Shown: positions 14,237 to 22,793, counted from the first letter of the stretch. The stretch: DNA of 64,000 nt from Conyzicola lurida (GCF_014204935.1 NZ_JACHMJ010000001.1:1-64000); one strand, 5' to 3'. The notes: generated by a model not told the origin, from the sequence alone. Translations and numbers: made by a program.

Positions 14237-14626
14237 ATGACGAGCACCGCCCCCGATACAGCAACTCTCACCTCCCGCCAACGATCGCACTTCCGCAAGC
14301 GCCTCGACGACGACCGCACCGAGACCGCCGAACTGATCATCCGACTCGACGCCGACGTCGCGTCCTTCCACGGTTCCCGCGCCGGGTCCTCGGTCGACGA
14401 CGAGCACGACCCCGAGGGCCCGACGCTCGCGTTCGAGCAGTCGCAGGCCTCCGCGATCCTCGAGCAGACGCGGGTCCACCTCTCCCAGATCGACAAGGCG
14501 CTCGAGCGCCTCGAAGCGGGCACCTTCGGTTCCTGCGTAACCTGCCTCCGGCCGATACCGGTGGCGCGCCTCGAAGCGCGCCCGTACTCGACGCAGTGCG
14601 TCGCGTGCGCGAGCGTGGCGCGCTGA
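14237..14626 (+). CDS. DksA/TraR-type C4 zinc-finger protein
   Basis: The 129-residue protein has a coiled-coil N-terminal half (FRKRLDDDRTETAELIIRL and LEQTRVHLSQIDKALERLE). A four-cysteine zinc finger follows: C100 and C103, then C121 and C124. This is the DksA/TraR architecture. Those proteins enter the RNA polymerase secondary channel, but the acidic coiled-coil-tip residues needed for that are not evident here. The start could be the ATG at 14213, eight codons earlier. Its stop overlaps the ATG of the alcohol dehydrogenase by one base (TGATG), so the two are translationally coupled. Confidence 0.8.
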   Translation: MTSTAPDTATLTSRQRSHFRKRLDDDRTETAELIIRLDADVASFHGSRAGSSVDDEHDPEGPTLAFEQSQASAILEQTRVHLSQIDKALERLEAGTFGSCVTCLRPIPVARLEARPYSTQCVACASVAR

Positions 14627-15810
14627 TGCGGGCCGTCACCTGGCAGGGTAAGCGCAAGGTCAGCGTCGACACGGTTCCCGATCCCGTGATCCTCGAGCCG
14701 ACCGACGCCATCGTGCGCGTCACCTCGACCGCGATCTGCGGTTCCGACCTCCATCTCTACGAGCTTCTCGGCCCGTTCCTCGACCAGGGCGATATCCTCG
14801 GCCACGAGTCGATGGGCGTCGTCGTCGAGGTCGGCAGCGCCGTCACCTCTCTCAAGCAGGGCGACCGCGTGGTCGTGCCGTTCAACATCGCCTGCGGTGC
14901 GTGCTTTATGTGCGTCCGCGGCCTGCAGAGCCAGTGCGAGACCACGCAGAACCACGATCAGGGAACGGGCGCCGCGCTGTTCGGCTACACCAAGCTGTAC
15001 GGCCAGATCCCCGGCGGACAGGCGGAGTACCTGCGCGTGCCGCTCGCGGACTACAACACGATCCCGGTCGGCTCGGAGCTCCCCGACGAGCGGTATCTGT
15101 TCCTCAGCGACATCCTGCCCACTGCCTGGCAGGGTGTGCAGTACGCCAACGTGCCCGAGGGCGGCACCCTCGCCGTGATGGGCCTCGGCCCGGTCGGGCA
15201 GCTGGTCACCCGCGTGGCCACGCACCTCGGCTACGACGTGATGGCCGTCGACCCCGTGCCCGAGCGCCGCGCGATGGCCGAGCGCCACGGCGTCGAGACG
15301 TACGACCTCACCGACCAGACGATTGCGGCGATCCGCGAGCGCACCATGGGCCGAGGCCCCGACTCGGTGGTCGACGCCGTCGGCATGGAGGCCCACGGCA
15401 ACCCCGTCGCCGGCTTCGCGCAGGCCGCCGTCGGCTTGCTGCCCGACGCGATAGCCAGAAAGGCGATGGATGCCGCGGGCATCGACCGGCTCGCAGCGAT
15501 GCACGCCGCGCTCGACCTCGTGCGTCGCGGTGGAACGGTCTCGCTGAGCGGCGTGTACTCGGGCGAGGCCGACGTTCTGCCGGTCAAGTCGATGTTCGAC
15601 AAGCAGGTCGCGCTGCGCATGGGGCAGTGCAACGTGAAGAACTGGATCGGCGACCTGATGCCGCTGGTCGAGGACTCCGCGGACCCTCTCGGCCTCACCG
15701 ACCTCGTAACGCACCGAGTGCCACTGGACGAGGCGCCCGAAATGTACGAGATTTTTCAGAAGAAGCACGACGGCTGCATCAAGGTCGTCATGACCCCGAC
15801 GGGAGCGTAA
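14626..15810 (+). CDS. Zinc-dependent alcohol/formaldehyde dehydrogenase-like protein
   Basis: The 394-residue medium-chain dehydrogenase has the catalytic-zinc region CGSDLHLYE (near 38-46), GHESMGVV (about 58) and a structural-zinc cysteine group CGACFMCVRGLQSQC. The Rossmann motif is GLGPVGQL (near 186). The insertion after the structural zinc, and the length near 390, are typical of the glutathione-independent formaldehyde dehydrogenase subgroup, but the substrate is not certain. It overlaps the preceding zinc-finger gene by one base. A tiny acidic gene begins directly after its stop. Confidence 0.85.
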   Translation: MRAVTWQGKRKVSVDTVPDPVILEPTDAIVRVTSTAICGSDLHLYELLGPFLDQGDILGHESMGVVVEVGSAVTSLKQGDRVVVPFNIACGACFMCVRGLQSQCETTQNHDQGTGAALFGYTKLYGQIPGGQAEYLRVPLADYNTIPVGSELPDERYLFLSDILPTAWQGVQYANVPEGGTLAVMGLGPVGQLVTRVATHLGYDVMAVDPVPERRAMAERHGVETYDLTDQTIAAIRERTMGRGPDSVVDAVGMEAHGNPVAGFAQAAVGLLPDAIARKAMDAAGIDRLAAMHAALDLVRRGGTVSLSGVYSGEADVLPVKSMFDKQVALRMGQCNVKNWIGDLMPLVEDSADPLGLTDLVTHRVPLDEAPEMYEIFQKKHDGCIKVVMTPTGA

Positions 15811-15963
15811 ATGAGCGACACCGCATCTACACCGGACCCGTACACCGATGGCTCGGTTCCGGAGGACGCCGATCTGAGCGCGGCCACCGAAGAACAGACA
15901 GCGGACGAGGGCGACGAGCGTCTCGACGAAGACGTCTCGCCCGTCATCCCGCCTCTCTCCTGA
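15811..15963 (+). CDS. Tiny acidic hypothetical protein A
   Basis: This 50-codon gene begins with ATG directly after the dehydrogenase stop codon (TAA-ATG) and ends with TGA at 15961-15963. The product, MSDTASTPDPYTDGSVPEDA and onward, is rich in Asp, Glu, Thr and Pro and has almost no basic residues. It looks disordered. There is no separate ribosome-binding site, so expression would be by coupling to the dehydrogenase. It is the first of several acidic, low-complexity small genes here. The function is unknown. Confidence 0.5.
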   Translation: MSDTASTPDPYTDGSVPEDADLSAATEEQTADEGDERLDEDVSPVIPPLS

Positions 15964-16000
15964 CCATCACCACCATCCACCAACAGAAAGCGAAAGCAAC

Positions 16001-16264
16001 GTGTCGAAATTTTGGTTAGTCGTCGGCTTTGCCGCCGGCTACGTCGTCGGCTCTGCCGCGGGACGTAAGCAGTACGAACGCATCAAGGGTGCAGTGCAGG
16101 ATCTCTGGGGCAACCCCGAGGTGCAGCGCACCGTCAAGAAGGTCGACGACTTCGTCGAGGAGAAGGCACCGACCGTGCACGACCTCGGCGCGGCCGCGGT
16201 CGACAGCGTGAAGGCGACCGCGGACTCGTCCGAGGAGCAGGCACCCGCGGGGTCCACCTCGTGA
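16001..16264 (+). CDS. YtxH-like small membrane protein
   Basis: The GTG start at 16001 gives 87 residues. An N-terminal membrane segment with glycine-rich packing (FWLVVGFAAGYVVGSAAG, residues 4-21) is followed by RKQYERIKGAVQDLWGNPEVQ and an amphipathic helical tail. This is the pattern of YtxH-like proteins, small envelope proteins of uncertain role linked to stress. Its stop overlaps the GTG of the next gene by four bases (GTGA), which indicates coupling. Confidence 0.7.
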   Translation: MSKFWLVVGFAAGYVVGSAAGRKQYERIKGAVQDLWGNPEVQRTVKKVDDFVEEKAPTVHDLGAAAVDSVKATADSSEEQAPAGSTS

Positions 16265-16380
16265 GCGGCAACCCGGGCAGCGAGCCCGCCCCCGACCCGA
16301 AGACCGAGACCGAGACACCGGCCGAGGAGTCGGCGCCCGATACCGTATCGGGCGGAGCACCGGAGGAGCCGGAGAAGTGA
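16261..16380 (+). CDS. Tiny acidic hypothetical protein B
   Basis: A 40-codon gene (39 residues) lies between two GTGA overlaps: its GTG overlaps the stop of the YtxH-like gene and its own stop overlaps the next GTG. The product, MSGNPGSEPAPDPKTETETP and onward, is made largely of Glu, Pro, Thr and Ala, and is expected to be disordered. The two precise overlaps are the main evidence for translation; composition alone would not prove it. The function is unknown. Confidence 0.5.
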   Translation: MSGNPGSEPAPDPKTETETPAEESAPDTVSGGAPEEPEK

Positions 16381-16556
16381 CCGATCCCGCTGACCACAAC
16401 CCCGACGCGCTCGTCAAGGGCAACCGCGTCACCAACGCCCGCGACATGGAGTCGAGCGACGAGCCCGGCTACGAGGGCGAGGCGCCGAACGCGCCGCTCG
16501 CGAGCCAGGGTTCGCGCGACGGCACGCCCGTGGGCGAGGACCAAGACGACGAGTAG
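16377..16556 (+). CDS. Tiny acidic hypothetical protein C
   Basis: The gene has 60 codons and begins at a GTG that overlaps the previous stop by four bases. The 59-residue product has a short ordered-looking part (PDALVKGNRVTNARDMESSD) and an acidic tail ending EDQDDE. It closes the small coupled run that starts at 16001. A REP-like hairpin and the convergent radA gene follow. I do not recognise a family. Confidence 0.5.
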   Translation: MTDPADHNPDALVKGNRVTNARDMESSDEPGYEGEAPNAPLASQGSRDGTPVGEDQDDE

Positions 16557-16568
16557 CAACTAGGCCGG

Positions 16569-16627
16569 TCGAGCCTGTCGAGACCATCCCCGCGGTGTAC
16601 CCGGGGTGATGATCTCGACAGGCTCGA
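16569..16627. repeat. REP-like palindrome, probable bidirectional terminator
   Basis: A perfect 15-bp stem pairs TCGAGCCTGTCGAGA (16569-16583) with its complement (16613-16627). The loop can fold again through ATCCCCG with CGGGGTGAT. It lies between convergent genes (tiny protein C and radA) and shares the core GAGCCTGTCGA with the element at 9414-9473. Both a terminator role and a dispersed-repeat origin fit. Confidence 0.75.
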
Positions 16628-16641
16628 TTAGCGTTTAACGA

Positions 16642-18000
16642 CTAGAACTGCGGCACGTCCACCCGCTCGACCGTCGAGCTCGCGAAGGCCTGTCGCAGCG
16701 CCTCGCGCAGGTGGACCGCCTCGGAGTCGATGAACGTCGTGAAGCCGAGGCGTCGGGCCTCGGTGATGCGCTGTTTCGCCGACGATGCGGAACGCACCTC
16801 GCCGGCGAGACTGATCTCGCCGACCGCCGCCTGCGTGATCGGGAAGGCCTTGTCGGCGAACGCGCTGGCGATGGCCAGGGCGATGGCGAGGTCGGCACCG
16901 GGCTCGGTGACGCGGATACCGCCCACCGTCGAGACGTAAACGTCGACCTCCGACAGCTTCATGCCGGCCCGCCGCTCGAGCACCGCGAGCAGCATGGCCA
17001 CGCGCGATCCGTCGACGCCGTTGACGACGCGTCGCGGCTGCGGGGCGCCGCTCTTCACGATGAGCGCCTGCACCTCGACGGGCAGCGCGCGCCGGCCTTC
17101 GACCGCGATCGTGACGCAGGTGCCGCTCACGGGCAGCCGCGCTCGCGAGAGGAACAGACCCGAGGGGTCGGCGACCTCGGCGATGCCGTCGCCGGTCATC
17201 TCGAAGCAGCCCACCTCGTCGGTGGGGCCGAACCGGTTCTTGTGCGCGCGCACGAAGCGGAGCGCGGTCTGGCGGTCGCCCTCGAACTGCAGCACGACGT
17301 CGACGAGGTGCTCGAGCAGGCGGGGCCCGGCGATCGAGCCGTCTTTGGTGACGTGGCCGACGAGCAGCACGGGCAGGTTGCGGTCTTTCGACACGCGGAT
17401 GAGGGTCGATGCGACCTCCTTCACCTGCGACGGTCCGCCCGCGAGCCCGTCGGACATCGACGACGAGACGGTCTGCACCGAGTCGACGATGACGAGCTGC
17501 GGGTCGACCTGGTCGATCTGGCCGAGGATGGTGGCGAGATCGGTCTCGGCGGCGAGGTAGAGCGTGGGCTGCAGGGCGTTGGTGCGCTGCGCTCGCAGCC
17601 GCACTTGGCTCACCGATTCTTCGGCACTGACGTAGAGCACGCGCTGGCCGGTGGCCGCGGCGCGCGAGGCAACCTCGAGCAGCAGGGTCGACTTGCCGAC
17701 GCCGGGTTCCCCGCTGAGCAGGATCGCGGCGCCGGGCACGATGCCGCCGCCGAGTACGCGGTCGAACTCGGCGATACCGCTCGGCCAGTGCGCCACCGAC
17801 TCGGCACCGATCTCGGTGATCGGCCGCGCGGAGCGGGCATCGGAGATCTTGACGGGGGTGACGGAACGGCTCGCAAGGCCGACGGTTTCTGCCTGGTCGA
17901 CGACCGTGCCCCACGCCTGGCACTCGCCGCAGCGGCCCACCCATTTGATGCTCGACCAGCCGCACTCGGTGCAGCGGTAGTTCGTGGTGACTCGGGCCAT
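16642..18000 (-). CDS. radA: DNA repair protein RadA (Sms)
   Basis: The protein is 452 residues, the family's usual length. It opens with a four-cysteine zinc finger (C10, C13, C24, C27). A RecA-like ATPase follows with Walker [10 protein letters not shown] (97-105), then the RadA-specific KNRFG motif in [16 protein letters not shown], and a Lon-like C-terminal domain. RadA is a DnaB-like helicase that drives branch migration in recombinational repair. It faces an unrelated acetyltransferase gene across a 102-bp gap. The identification is secure. Confidence 0.96.
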   Translation of the reverse strand: MARVTTNYRCTECGWSSIKWVGRCGECQAWGTVVDQAETVGLASRSVTPVKISDARSARPITEIGAESVAHWPSGIAEFDRVLGGGIVPGAAILLSGEPGVGKSTLLLEVASRAAATGQRVLYVSAEESVSQVRLRAQRTNALQPTLYLAAETDLATILGQIDQVDPQLVIVDSVQTVSSSMSDGLAGGPSQVKEVASTLIRVSKDRNLPVLLVGHVTKDGSIAGPRLLEHLVDVVLQFEGDRQTALRFVRAHKNRFGPTDEVGCFEMTGDGIAEVADPSGLFLSRARLPVSGTCVTIAVEGRRALPVEVQALIVKSGAPQPRRVVNGVDGSRVAMLLAVLERRAGMKLSEVDVYVSTVGGIRVTEPGADLAIALAIASAFADKAFPITQAAVGEISLAGEVRSASSAKQRITEARRLGFTTFIDSEAVHLREALRQAFASSTVERVDVPQF

Positions 18001-18064
18001 GCCGACAGCCTAGGCGTAGCCACCGACGGTCGTTATCGAGCCGGTATTCGCTCGTTACATTGGC

Positions 18065-18085
18065 GAAACGTTACGGGTACGTTTC
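18065..18085. promoter_or_regulatory. Inverted repeat in the radA/acetyltransferase gap
   Basis: GAAACGT (18065-18071) and ACGTTTC (18079-18085) form perfect 7-bp arms around a 7-bp spacer, 17 bases before the acetyltransferase ATG. It could be an operator or part of the promoter. No cognate regulator is evident. Confidence 0.35.
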
Positions 18086-18102
18086 TTTACTATCGTGTGG
18101 CC

Positions 18103-18663
18103 ATGGGGGCAACAATTCGTCGCGCGGAGCACACAGATGCTGCCGTGCTGGGCAAACTGCATTCCACGTGCTGGGGAGAACTTTTCCCCCGTGCACTGCA
18201 CCACGACGTACTCGAACAGCTGAGTCCCGACATGATGGCCATGCTCTGGCAGAAGTTCGTCTCGCGCGGTGACCCGTACAAGCAGTGGGTCGCCGAGATC
18301 GACCACGAGATCGTCGGCTTCGCGGGCATCGGCCCGGGCCGCGAACCGGGCGACGAACAGAAGACCGAGCTCTACTTCATCTACGTGACGCCGTCGGCGC
18401 GCACGAAGGGCGTCGGCGCCGAGCTGTTGGCGACGGCCGACCCCGACTACATGTGGGTCTGGGAGCGGCACAAAGTCACCCGCAAGTTCTACGGCCGCCG
18501 TGGCTTCCGCCCGGAGATCGTGCACGCCACCCGCGGCAAGGGCGAGCGCAGCCGGGCCAATCTGATGTTCGGCTCGTACCTCACCGAGTTCCGGCTGGAG
18601 CGCGAGAACGCCCGCGTCGTCGAGCCCGTGACCGAGGCCGAACCAGAACTCGTCAGCGAGTAG
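18103..18663 (+). CDS. GNAT family N-acetyltransferase
   Basis: The ATG at 18103 gives 186 residues. The GNAT core is visible: an N-terminal [20 protein letters not shown], the beta-4 strand ELYFIYV, and an acetyl-CoA loop variant [11 protein letters not shown]. It ends with [14 protein letters not shown], the usual GNAT beta-6/7 region, and an acidic tail of about 25 residues that varies in the family. The pattern resembles stand-alone acetyltransferases of unknown substrate. A strong bidirectional hairpin follows the stop. Confidence 0.8.
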   Translation: MGATIRRAEHTDAAVLGKLHSTCWGELFPRALHHDVLEQLSPDMMAMLWQKFVSRGDPYKQWVAEIDHEIVGFAGIGPGREPGDEQKTELYFIYVTPSARTKGVGAELLATADPDYMWVWERHKVTRKFYGRRGFRPEIVHATRGKGERSRANLMFGSYLTEFRLERENARVVEPVTEAEPELVSE

Positions 18664-18672
18664 CAACGACAA

Positions 18673-18701
18673 CGGGGTGCGTCCGTGATGGACGCACCCC
18701 G
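18673..18701. terminator. Bidirectional terminator hairpin
   Basis: CGGGGTGCGTCC (18673-18684) pairs perfectly with GGACGCACCCCG (18690-18701) around a GTGAT loop. It separates the convergent acetyltransferase and DUF5666-like genes. Confidence 0.75.
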
Positions 18702-18715
18702 TGTCGTAGTGGCGA

Positions 18716-19255
18716 CTACTCGGTCTCGGTGTCGTCGGTCGGGGGAGTTCCGCCGCCCATGCCCCCGCCGAAGCCGATCGCGCCCTCGGAGATCGAGGTG
18801 GCGGTGACGTTGCCGTCGTCGTCTGCCTCGCCGACGACGGTGAGCGAGTCGCCCTCGGCCAGGGCGTCGACGGTGCTCTCCTCGGTGGTGGTCACGGTCG
18901 TGTCATCCGTCGTCGTCACGGTCACGGTGGAACCGTCGGTGAGTTCGAGGGTCACGGTGGAGCCGTCGACAGCGGTGACCGTGCCGGAGGTGAACCCGCC
19001 CATGCCGCCGCCCGTCGGGGCCTCGCCGGTGGTGCCGGCCGCGCCATCCGGTCGTTCGCCGCCGCTGAAGCCGCCCGCGGCCTGCGAGCTCGACGCGGTG
19101 TTCTGGCCGATCAGCACGCCGCCGATGACGCCGATGCCGACGGCCGCGACGATCGCGAGGATCGGGGTGACGAAGCGGGTCGCCTTCTTCTTGGGGGCTG
19201 CCTCGGTCGAGGTGGTGGTGGATGACGCGGGGAGGGTCTTCTTGGGGTCAGACAT
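18716..19255 (-). CDS. Membrane-anchored DUF5666-like protein of the export cluster
   Basis: The 179-residue protein has a cytoplasmic N-terminus, one membrane segment at about 30-50 (PILAIVAAVGIGVIGGVLIG) and an outer part rich in Gly, Thr and Ser. The FTSGTVTAVDGSTVTLELTD and TVTVTTTDDTTVTT segments form the small beta-barrel pattern of DUF5666. It starts 39 bases after the permease gene on the same strand, so it is probably the last gene of the MacAB-like operon. The many ACG/ACC threonine codons make it compositionally simple. The role is unknown; a surface accessory of the exporter is an inference. Confidence 0.7.
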   Translation of the reverse strand: MSDPKKTLPASSTTTSTEAAPKKKATRFVTPILAIVAAVGIGVIGGVLIGQNTASSSQAAGGFSGGERPDGAAGTTGEAPTGGGMGGFTSGTVTAVDGSTVTLELTDGSTVTVTTTDDTTVTTTEESTVDALAEGDSLTVVGEADDDGNVTATSISEGAIGFGGGMGGGTPPTDDTETE

Positions 19256-19294
19256 TGTGATTCCTTCGTTTGGTCAGGAGGGGGACTAGGGGGA

Positions 19295-20512
19295 CTAGAT
19301 AGCGCGGAGGGCCTGGATCGGGCGCATCGCCGCGGCTCGCGCCGCCGGATACACGCCGAAGAACACGCCGATGGCGACGGAGACGCCGAGGGCGAGCGGG
19401 ATGGAGTAGTCGAGCACCACGGGTTGTGTGCCGTAGATCTCGTAGTTCGCGCCGATGAGGGCGGCGCCGACACCGAGCACACCGCCGAGCAGGGTGAGGG
19501 TCGCGGCTTCGGCGAGGAACTGGCCGAGGATGGCACCGCGGGTGGCGCCGAGCGCCTTGCGGATACCGATCTCCTTGGTGCGCTCGGTCACCGACACGAG
19601 CATCACGTTGGTGACGCCGATGCCGCCGACGAGCAGGCTGATCGCCGCGACGACACCGAGGAGCACGGTGAAGCTGTCGGCGCTCTCCTCCTGCGTCTCG
19701 AGCAGCGAGGTCTGGTTGCTGATCGAGTAGCTCTCGTCGTCTTCGGTCTGCCCGAGCAGCTGGTTCAGCATGATCTCGACCTCGGCCTCTGCGGCATCCA
19801 CAGAATCTGAATCGATCGCCTCGATCGACAGCGTCGAGACCGCACCGAAGCCGGTGTACGACTTCTGGATGCGGGTGATCGGGGCGATGACGACCGAGTT
19901 GGCGTCGGTCGTGCCGGTGCTGCTCTGGTTCTCGAGCACGCCGACCACGGTGAACGGGGTGCCGTCGACCACGATCGATTCGCCGAGCGCCGATCCGGTG
20001 GGGAAGAGGGTCGTGGCGAGGGTCTGCCCGATGACGGCGACCTTGGACGACGAGGTGACCTCGGCCTCGGTGAAGGCTTCGCCGGTGCCGACGCCGGTCG
20101 TGCCGACGTCGAAGTAGCCGGTCGTCGTGCCGATGATGCTGACGCTGTCGCTCGAGGCATTCGTCGACGACACCGTGAGGCTCGTGCTGACCTGGGGCAC
20201 GACGGATGCCACGTGGCCGAGATCGGCGGCGGCGAGTTGGTCGCTCACCGCGGTCGTGATGACCTTCTCGGTGCTCGCGGCGGTGGATTCCTGCGCTCCC
20301 CCGCCGCCCATGCCGCTCGCCCGCACCGTGATGGTGTTGGCGCCGAGGCCGGAGATCGCGCTCTTGACCTCCTGCGCCGAGCCGTTGCCGACAGCGAGGA
20401 GCAGGATGACGGACGCGACGCCGATCATGACCCCGAGCAGGGTCAGCACGGAGCGGAGCTTGTTGGCCGTGACGCCGCGGAGCGCGGAGATCAGGATCTC
20501 GAAGGGCTTCAT
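19295..20512 (-). CDS. MacB/FtsX-type ABC transporter permease
   Basis: The 405-residue protein has the MacB-type permease plan. One N-terminal TM (VLTLLGVMIGVASVILLLAV) is followed by a large outer MacB_PCD domain of about 220 residues and three C-terminal TMs. The last part carries the family signature GIRKALGATRGAILGQFLAEA. Its ATG overlaps the end of the ATPase gene by 4 bases. With the ATPase and adaptor it should form a mechanotransmission-type exporter in the cytoplasmic membrane. The outer domain is rich in Ser and Thr, as in related Gram-positive proteins. The substrate is unknown. Confidence 0.85.
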   Translation of the reverse strand: MKPFEILISALRGVTANKLRSVLTLLGVMIGVASVILLLAVGNGSAQEVKSAISGLGANTITVRASGMGGGGAQESTAASTEKVITTAVSDQLAAADLGHVASVVPQVSTSLTVSSTNASSDSVSIIGTTTGYFDVGTTGVGTGEAFTEAEVTSSSKVAVIGQTLATTLFPTGSALGESIVVDGTPFTVVGVLENQSSTGTTDANSVVIAPITRIQKSYTGFGAVSTLSIEAIDSDSVDAAEAEVEIMLNQLLGQTEDDESYSISNQTSLLETQEESADSFTVLLGVVAAISLLVGGIGVTNVMLVSVTERTKEIGIRKALGATRGAILGQFLAEAATLTLLGGVLGVGAALIGANYEIYGTQPVVLDYSIPLALGVSVAIGVFFGVYPAARAAAMRPIQALRAI

Positions 20513-21240
20513 GCGCGCACCGCCCGCGTTGTCGCTGCGCCCAGCTGGGGCGCGTGGCTGTTCAGGCGGTCGGCGATGATGAGGCCGTCGCTGATGGTGA
20601 TGACACGGTGGGCGCGCTCGGCCACGGGGTCTTCGTGGGTGATGATGACGATCGTGCGGCCCTGCGCCGCGAGGTCGTCGAAGATGCCGAGGATCTCGTC
20701 GGTCGACTCGTTGTCGAGGTTACCGGTCGGTTCGTCGGCCAGCACCAGGGTCGGGTTGGTGACCAGCGCGCGGGCGATCGCCACGCGCTGCTGCTGTCCG
20801 CCCGATAGCTGCTGCGGCTGGTGGTCGGAGCGCTCGCCGAGGCCGACGGCCTCGAGCGCGGCGAGTGCGCGCTCCCGGCGTTCGGCGCGCTTGACGCCGC
20901 CGTAGACGAGAGGCAGCTCGACGTTCGCCAGGGCGGACATGCGCGAGATCAGGTTGAACGACTGGAAGACGAAGCCGATCTCCTCGTTGCGCACCGTGGC
21001 GAGCTCGTTCTCGCTCAGCGTCGCCACGTCGTGGCCCGCGAGCGAGTACGTGCCGTGGGAGGCGATGTCGAGGCAGCCGAGCAGGTTCATCAGCGTGGAC
21101 TTGCCCGAACCGCTGGGGCCCATGATCGCGACGTAATCGCCGGCTTCGACGGCCAGGTTGATGCCGCGCAGCGCGTGTACCGCGGCTTCGCCCTCGCCGT
21201 AGACCTGCTGGATCTCGTCCAGCTCGAGTACGAGGCTCAT
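20509..21240 (-). CDS. ABC transporter ATP-binding protein (MacB/LolD type)
   Basis: The 243-residue ATPase has Walker A GPSGSGKST (41-49), the signature LSGGQQQRVAIARAL, Walker B LVLADEPTGNLD and the H-loop IITHED. The TGNLD form after Walker B is typical of the MacB/LolD/FtsE group. Its start touches the stop of the adaptor gene at 21240, and its stop overlaps the permease ATG, so the three genes form a tight operon: adaptor, ATPase, permease. Confidence 0.92.
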   Translation of the reverse strand: MSLVLELDEIQQVYGEGEAAVHALRGINLAVEAGDYVAIMGPSGSGKSTLMNLLGCLDIASHGTYSLAGHDVATLSENELATVRNEEIGFVFQSFNLISRMSALANVELPLVYGGVKRAERRERALAALEAVGLGERSDHQPQQLSGGQQQRVAIARALVTNPTLVLADEPTGNLDNESTDEILGIFDDLAAQGRTIVIITHEDPVAERAHRVITISDGLIIADRLNSHAPQLGAATTRAVRA

Positions 21241-22502
21241 CAGTTTCCGCCGGGGAAGGTGCCGCCGGTGGGAGGAGTTCCGCCGCCGGTGAAGCCGCCG
21301 GTACCTCCGCCGAAGCCGCCCTGCTGGGTGATCTCCTCGGTCGCGTCGTCGCCGGTGGATGCCGCGACTTCGCCGAGCACGATGGTCTGACCCAGCTCGA
21401 GGCCCGAGGTGATCTCGGTACCGGAGTCTCCGGCGACGCCGAGCTCGACCGTGGTGGTCGTCACTTCGTCGTCGTCGCCGACCACATCGACCGTCGACGT
21501 TCCGTCGGTGGCGGTGGTGATGGCCGCGGTGGGCACATAGAGCGCATCCTCGGCGGAGCTGACCGTGGTGATCGTCACCTCGGCGGTCTGGCCGAGCCGC
21601 AGTCCCTCGGGGATCGTGTCGAGCGTGATGGTGGTGGAGTACGTGACGACGGAGTTGCTCGTCGTGCCGGTGGGCGCGATCGCGGTCACCGTGGCCGTGG
21701 TCGTGACGTCGGTGAGGGCCGGGAACGTGACCGTGGCGGTCTGGCCGACGGCGACGAGCGCGATGTCGGCCTCGGCGATGGCGGCGGTCATGGTCATCTG
21801 CGAGACGTCGGCGATGGTCACGAAGCCGCTGGACGTGGTCGTGGTGCCGCCCGTGGTCGTGCTCGAGCTGCTCGACCCGCTGGCACTGCCGACGAGCCCG
21901 CCGACGGCGGTGACGAGACCGTTGATCGGGGAGACCAGGATCGCGGCGGCGCGGTTGTTCTGCGCGGTGACGAGTGCGTCGTTGGCGTCGTCGACCTTGT
22001 CGCTCGCGTCGGTGACCGCGGACTCGGCGCTCGCGACCGACTGCGCCGAGCTGCCGGACGAACCACCCTGGCCCGTGGATGCCGCGACCGCAGCTGCGGC
22101 CTCGGCGGCTTCCGCGGTCGTGACGGCCTCGTTCGCCGTGACGAGGTCGGCTTTGGCGCGGGTGACCGCGGTTGCGGCATCCGTCACTGCCTTATCGAGG
22201 TCGGTCGTGACGAGTGTTCCCAGCTGCTGGCCCGCCGTGACCGACGAGCCGAGTGCCACGTCGACCGTGGCGACGGTGCCGCTGACGGCGAAGTTGGCGC
22301 TGACTTCCCGCACCGCGGCGACGGAGCCGCTCGCGGTGATCGTGCTGCTCACGACACCCTGCTGCACGGTCGAGGTCAGCTGGGTGGCCTCGGTGGAGCT
22401 GCTGGCCTGGGCGGGGAGCAGGATGATCAGGCCGGCTGCGATGGCGCCTGCGATCACGACTCCGAGGGACGTGTTGATGAGCACGGGGCGGGAAATCTTC
22501 AT
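21240..22502 (-). CDS. MacA/HlyD-type efflux adaptor protein
   Basis: The 420-residue protein has an N-terminal signal anchor (about 8-30). A lipoyl-like half follows (SGSVAAVREVSANFAVSGTV), then a helical hairpin rich in Ala, Val, Thr and Asp (about 105-190), a second lipoyl half and a beta-barrel. The C-terminal tail is Gly/Phe-rich (GGFGGGTGGFTGGGTPPTGG). This is the membrane-fusion-protein plan seen in Gram-positive YknX-type adaptors, where it joins the ABC exporter to the outer face of the membrane. It is the first gene of the operon. The low-complexity tail resembles that of the DUF5666-like protein. Confidence 0.82.
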   Translation of the reverse strand: MKISRPVLINTSLGVVIAGAIAAGLIILLPAQASSSTEATQLTSTVQQGVVSSTITASGSVAAVREVSANFAVSGTVATVDVALGSSVTAGQQLGTLVTTDLDKAVTDAATAVTRAKADLVTANEAVTTAEAAEAAAAVAASTGQGGSSGSSAQSVASAESAVTDASDKVDDANDALVTAQNNRAAAILVSPINGLVTAVGGLVGSASGSSSSSTTTGGTTTTSSGFVTIADVSQMTMTAAIAEADIALVAVGQTATVTFPALTDVTTTATVTAIAPTGTTSNSVVTYSTTITLDTIPEGLRLGQTAEVTITTVSSAEDALYVPTAAITTATDGTSTVDVVGDDDEVTTTTVELGVAGDSGTEITSGLELGQTIVLGEVAASTGDDATEEITQQGGFGGGTGGFTGGGTPPTGGTFPGGN

Positions 22503-22617
22503 GACCGCAGGGTGACCGAGGCGTCTATGCGGCCTCTAGGGCGATCCTGTGAAACAGCCGTGAGGGGTTCTCGCGTGCTCTCAGGCCCTCGATTCTGGAT
22601 GCGGGCGATTCCTGTAC

Positions 22618-22623
22618 TAAGAT
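22618..22623 (+). promoter_or_regulatory. Putative -10 element of tRNA-Ser
   Basis: TAAGAT lies 7 bases before the first tRNA base, which would put the transcription start at or just before the mature 5' end. No convincing -35 hexamer is seen. Low confidence. Confidence 0.35.
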
Positions 22624-22630
22624 CGTCCTT

Positions 22631-22721
22631 GGAACCGTGTCCGAGCGGCCGAAGGTGCAACTCTCGAAAAGTTGTGTGGGTGTTGAGCCCACCGTGGGTT
22701 CAAATCCCACCGGTTCCGCCA
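22631..22721 (+). tRNA. tRNA-Ser (anticodon CGA)
   Basis: This is a class II tRNA of 91 bases with an encoded CCA. The acceptor stem pairs GGAACCG with CGGTTCC. The anticodon stem CAACT/AGTTG holds the loop CTCGAAA, so the anticodon is CGA, which reads UCG. The long variable arm (GTGGGTGTTGAGCCCAC) is diagnostic for serine. The T arm is GTGGG TTCAAAT CCCAC. UCG is a heavily used serine codon in this GC-rich genome. Confidence 0.96.
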
Positions 22722-22726
22722 GCTTT

Positions 22727-22780
22727 ACCACCACGCCACGCTTGACCGAATTTCTGTCGAGCGTGGCGTTTGGTGTTTTT
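22727..22780 (+). terminator. Terminator after tRNA-Ser
   Basis: ACGCCACGCT (22733-22742) pairs with AGCGTGGCGT (22760-22769) around a 17-base loop. A few flanking bases (ACCA with TGGT) can extend the stem, and TGTTTTT follows (22774-22780). Confidence 0.75.
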
Positions 22781-22793
22781 GGAGAATGGGAAG

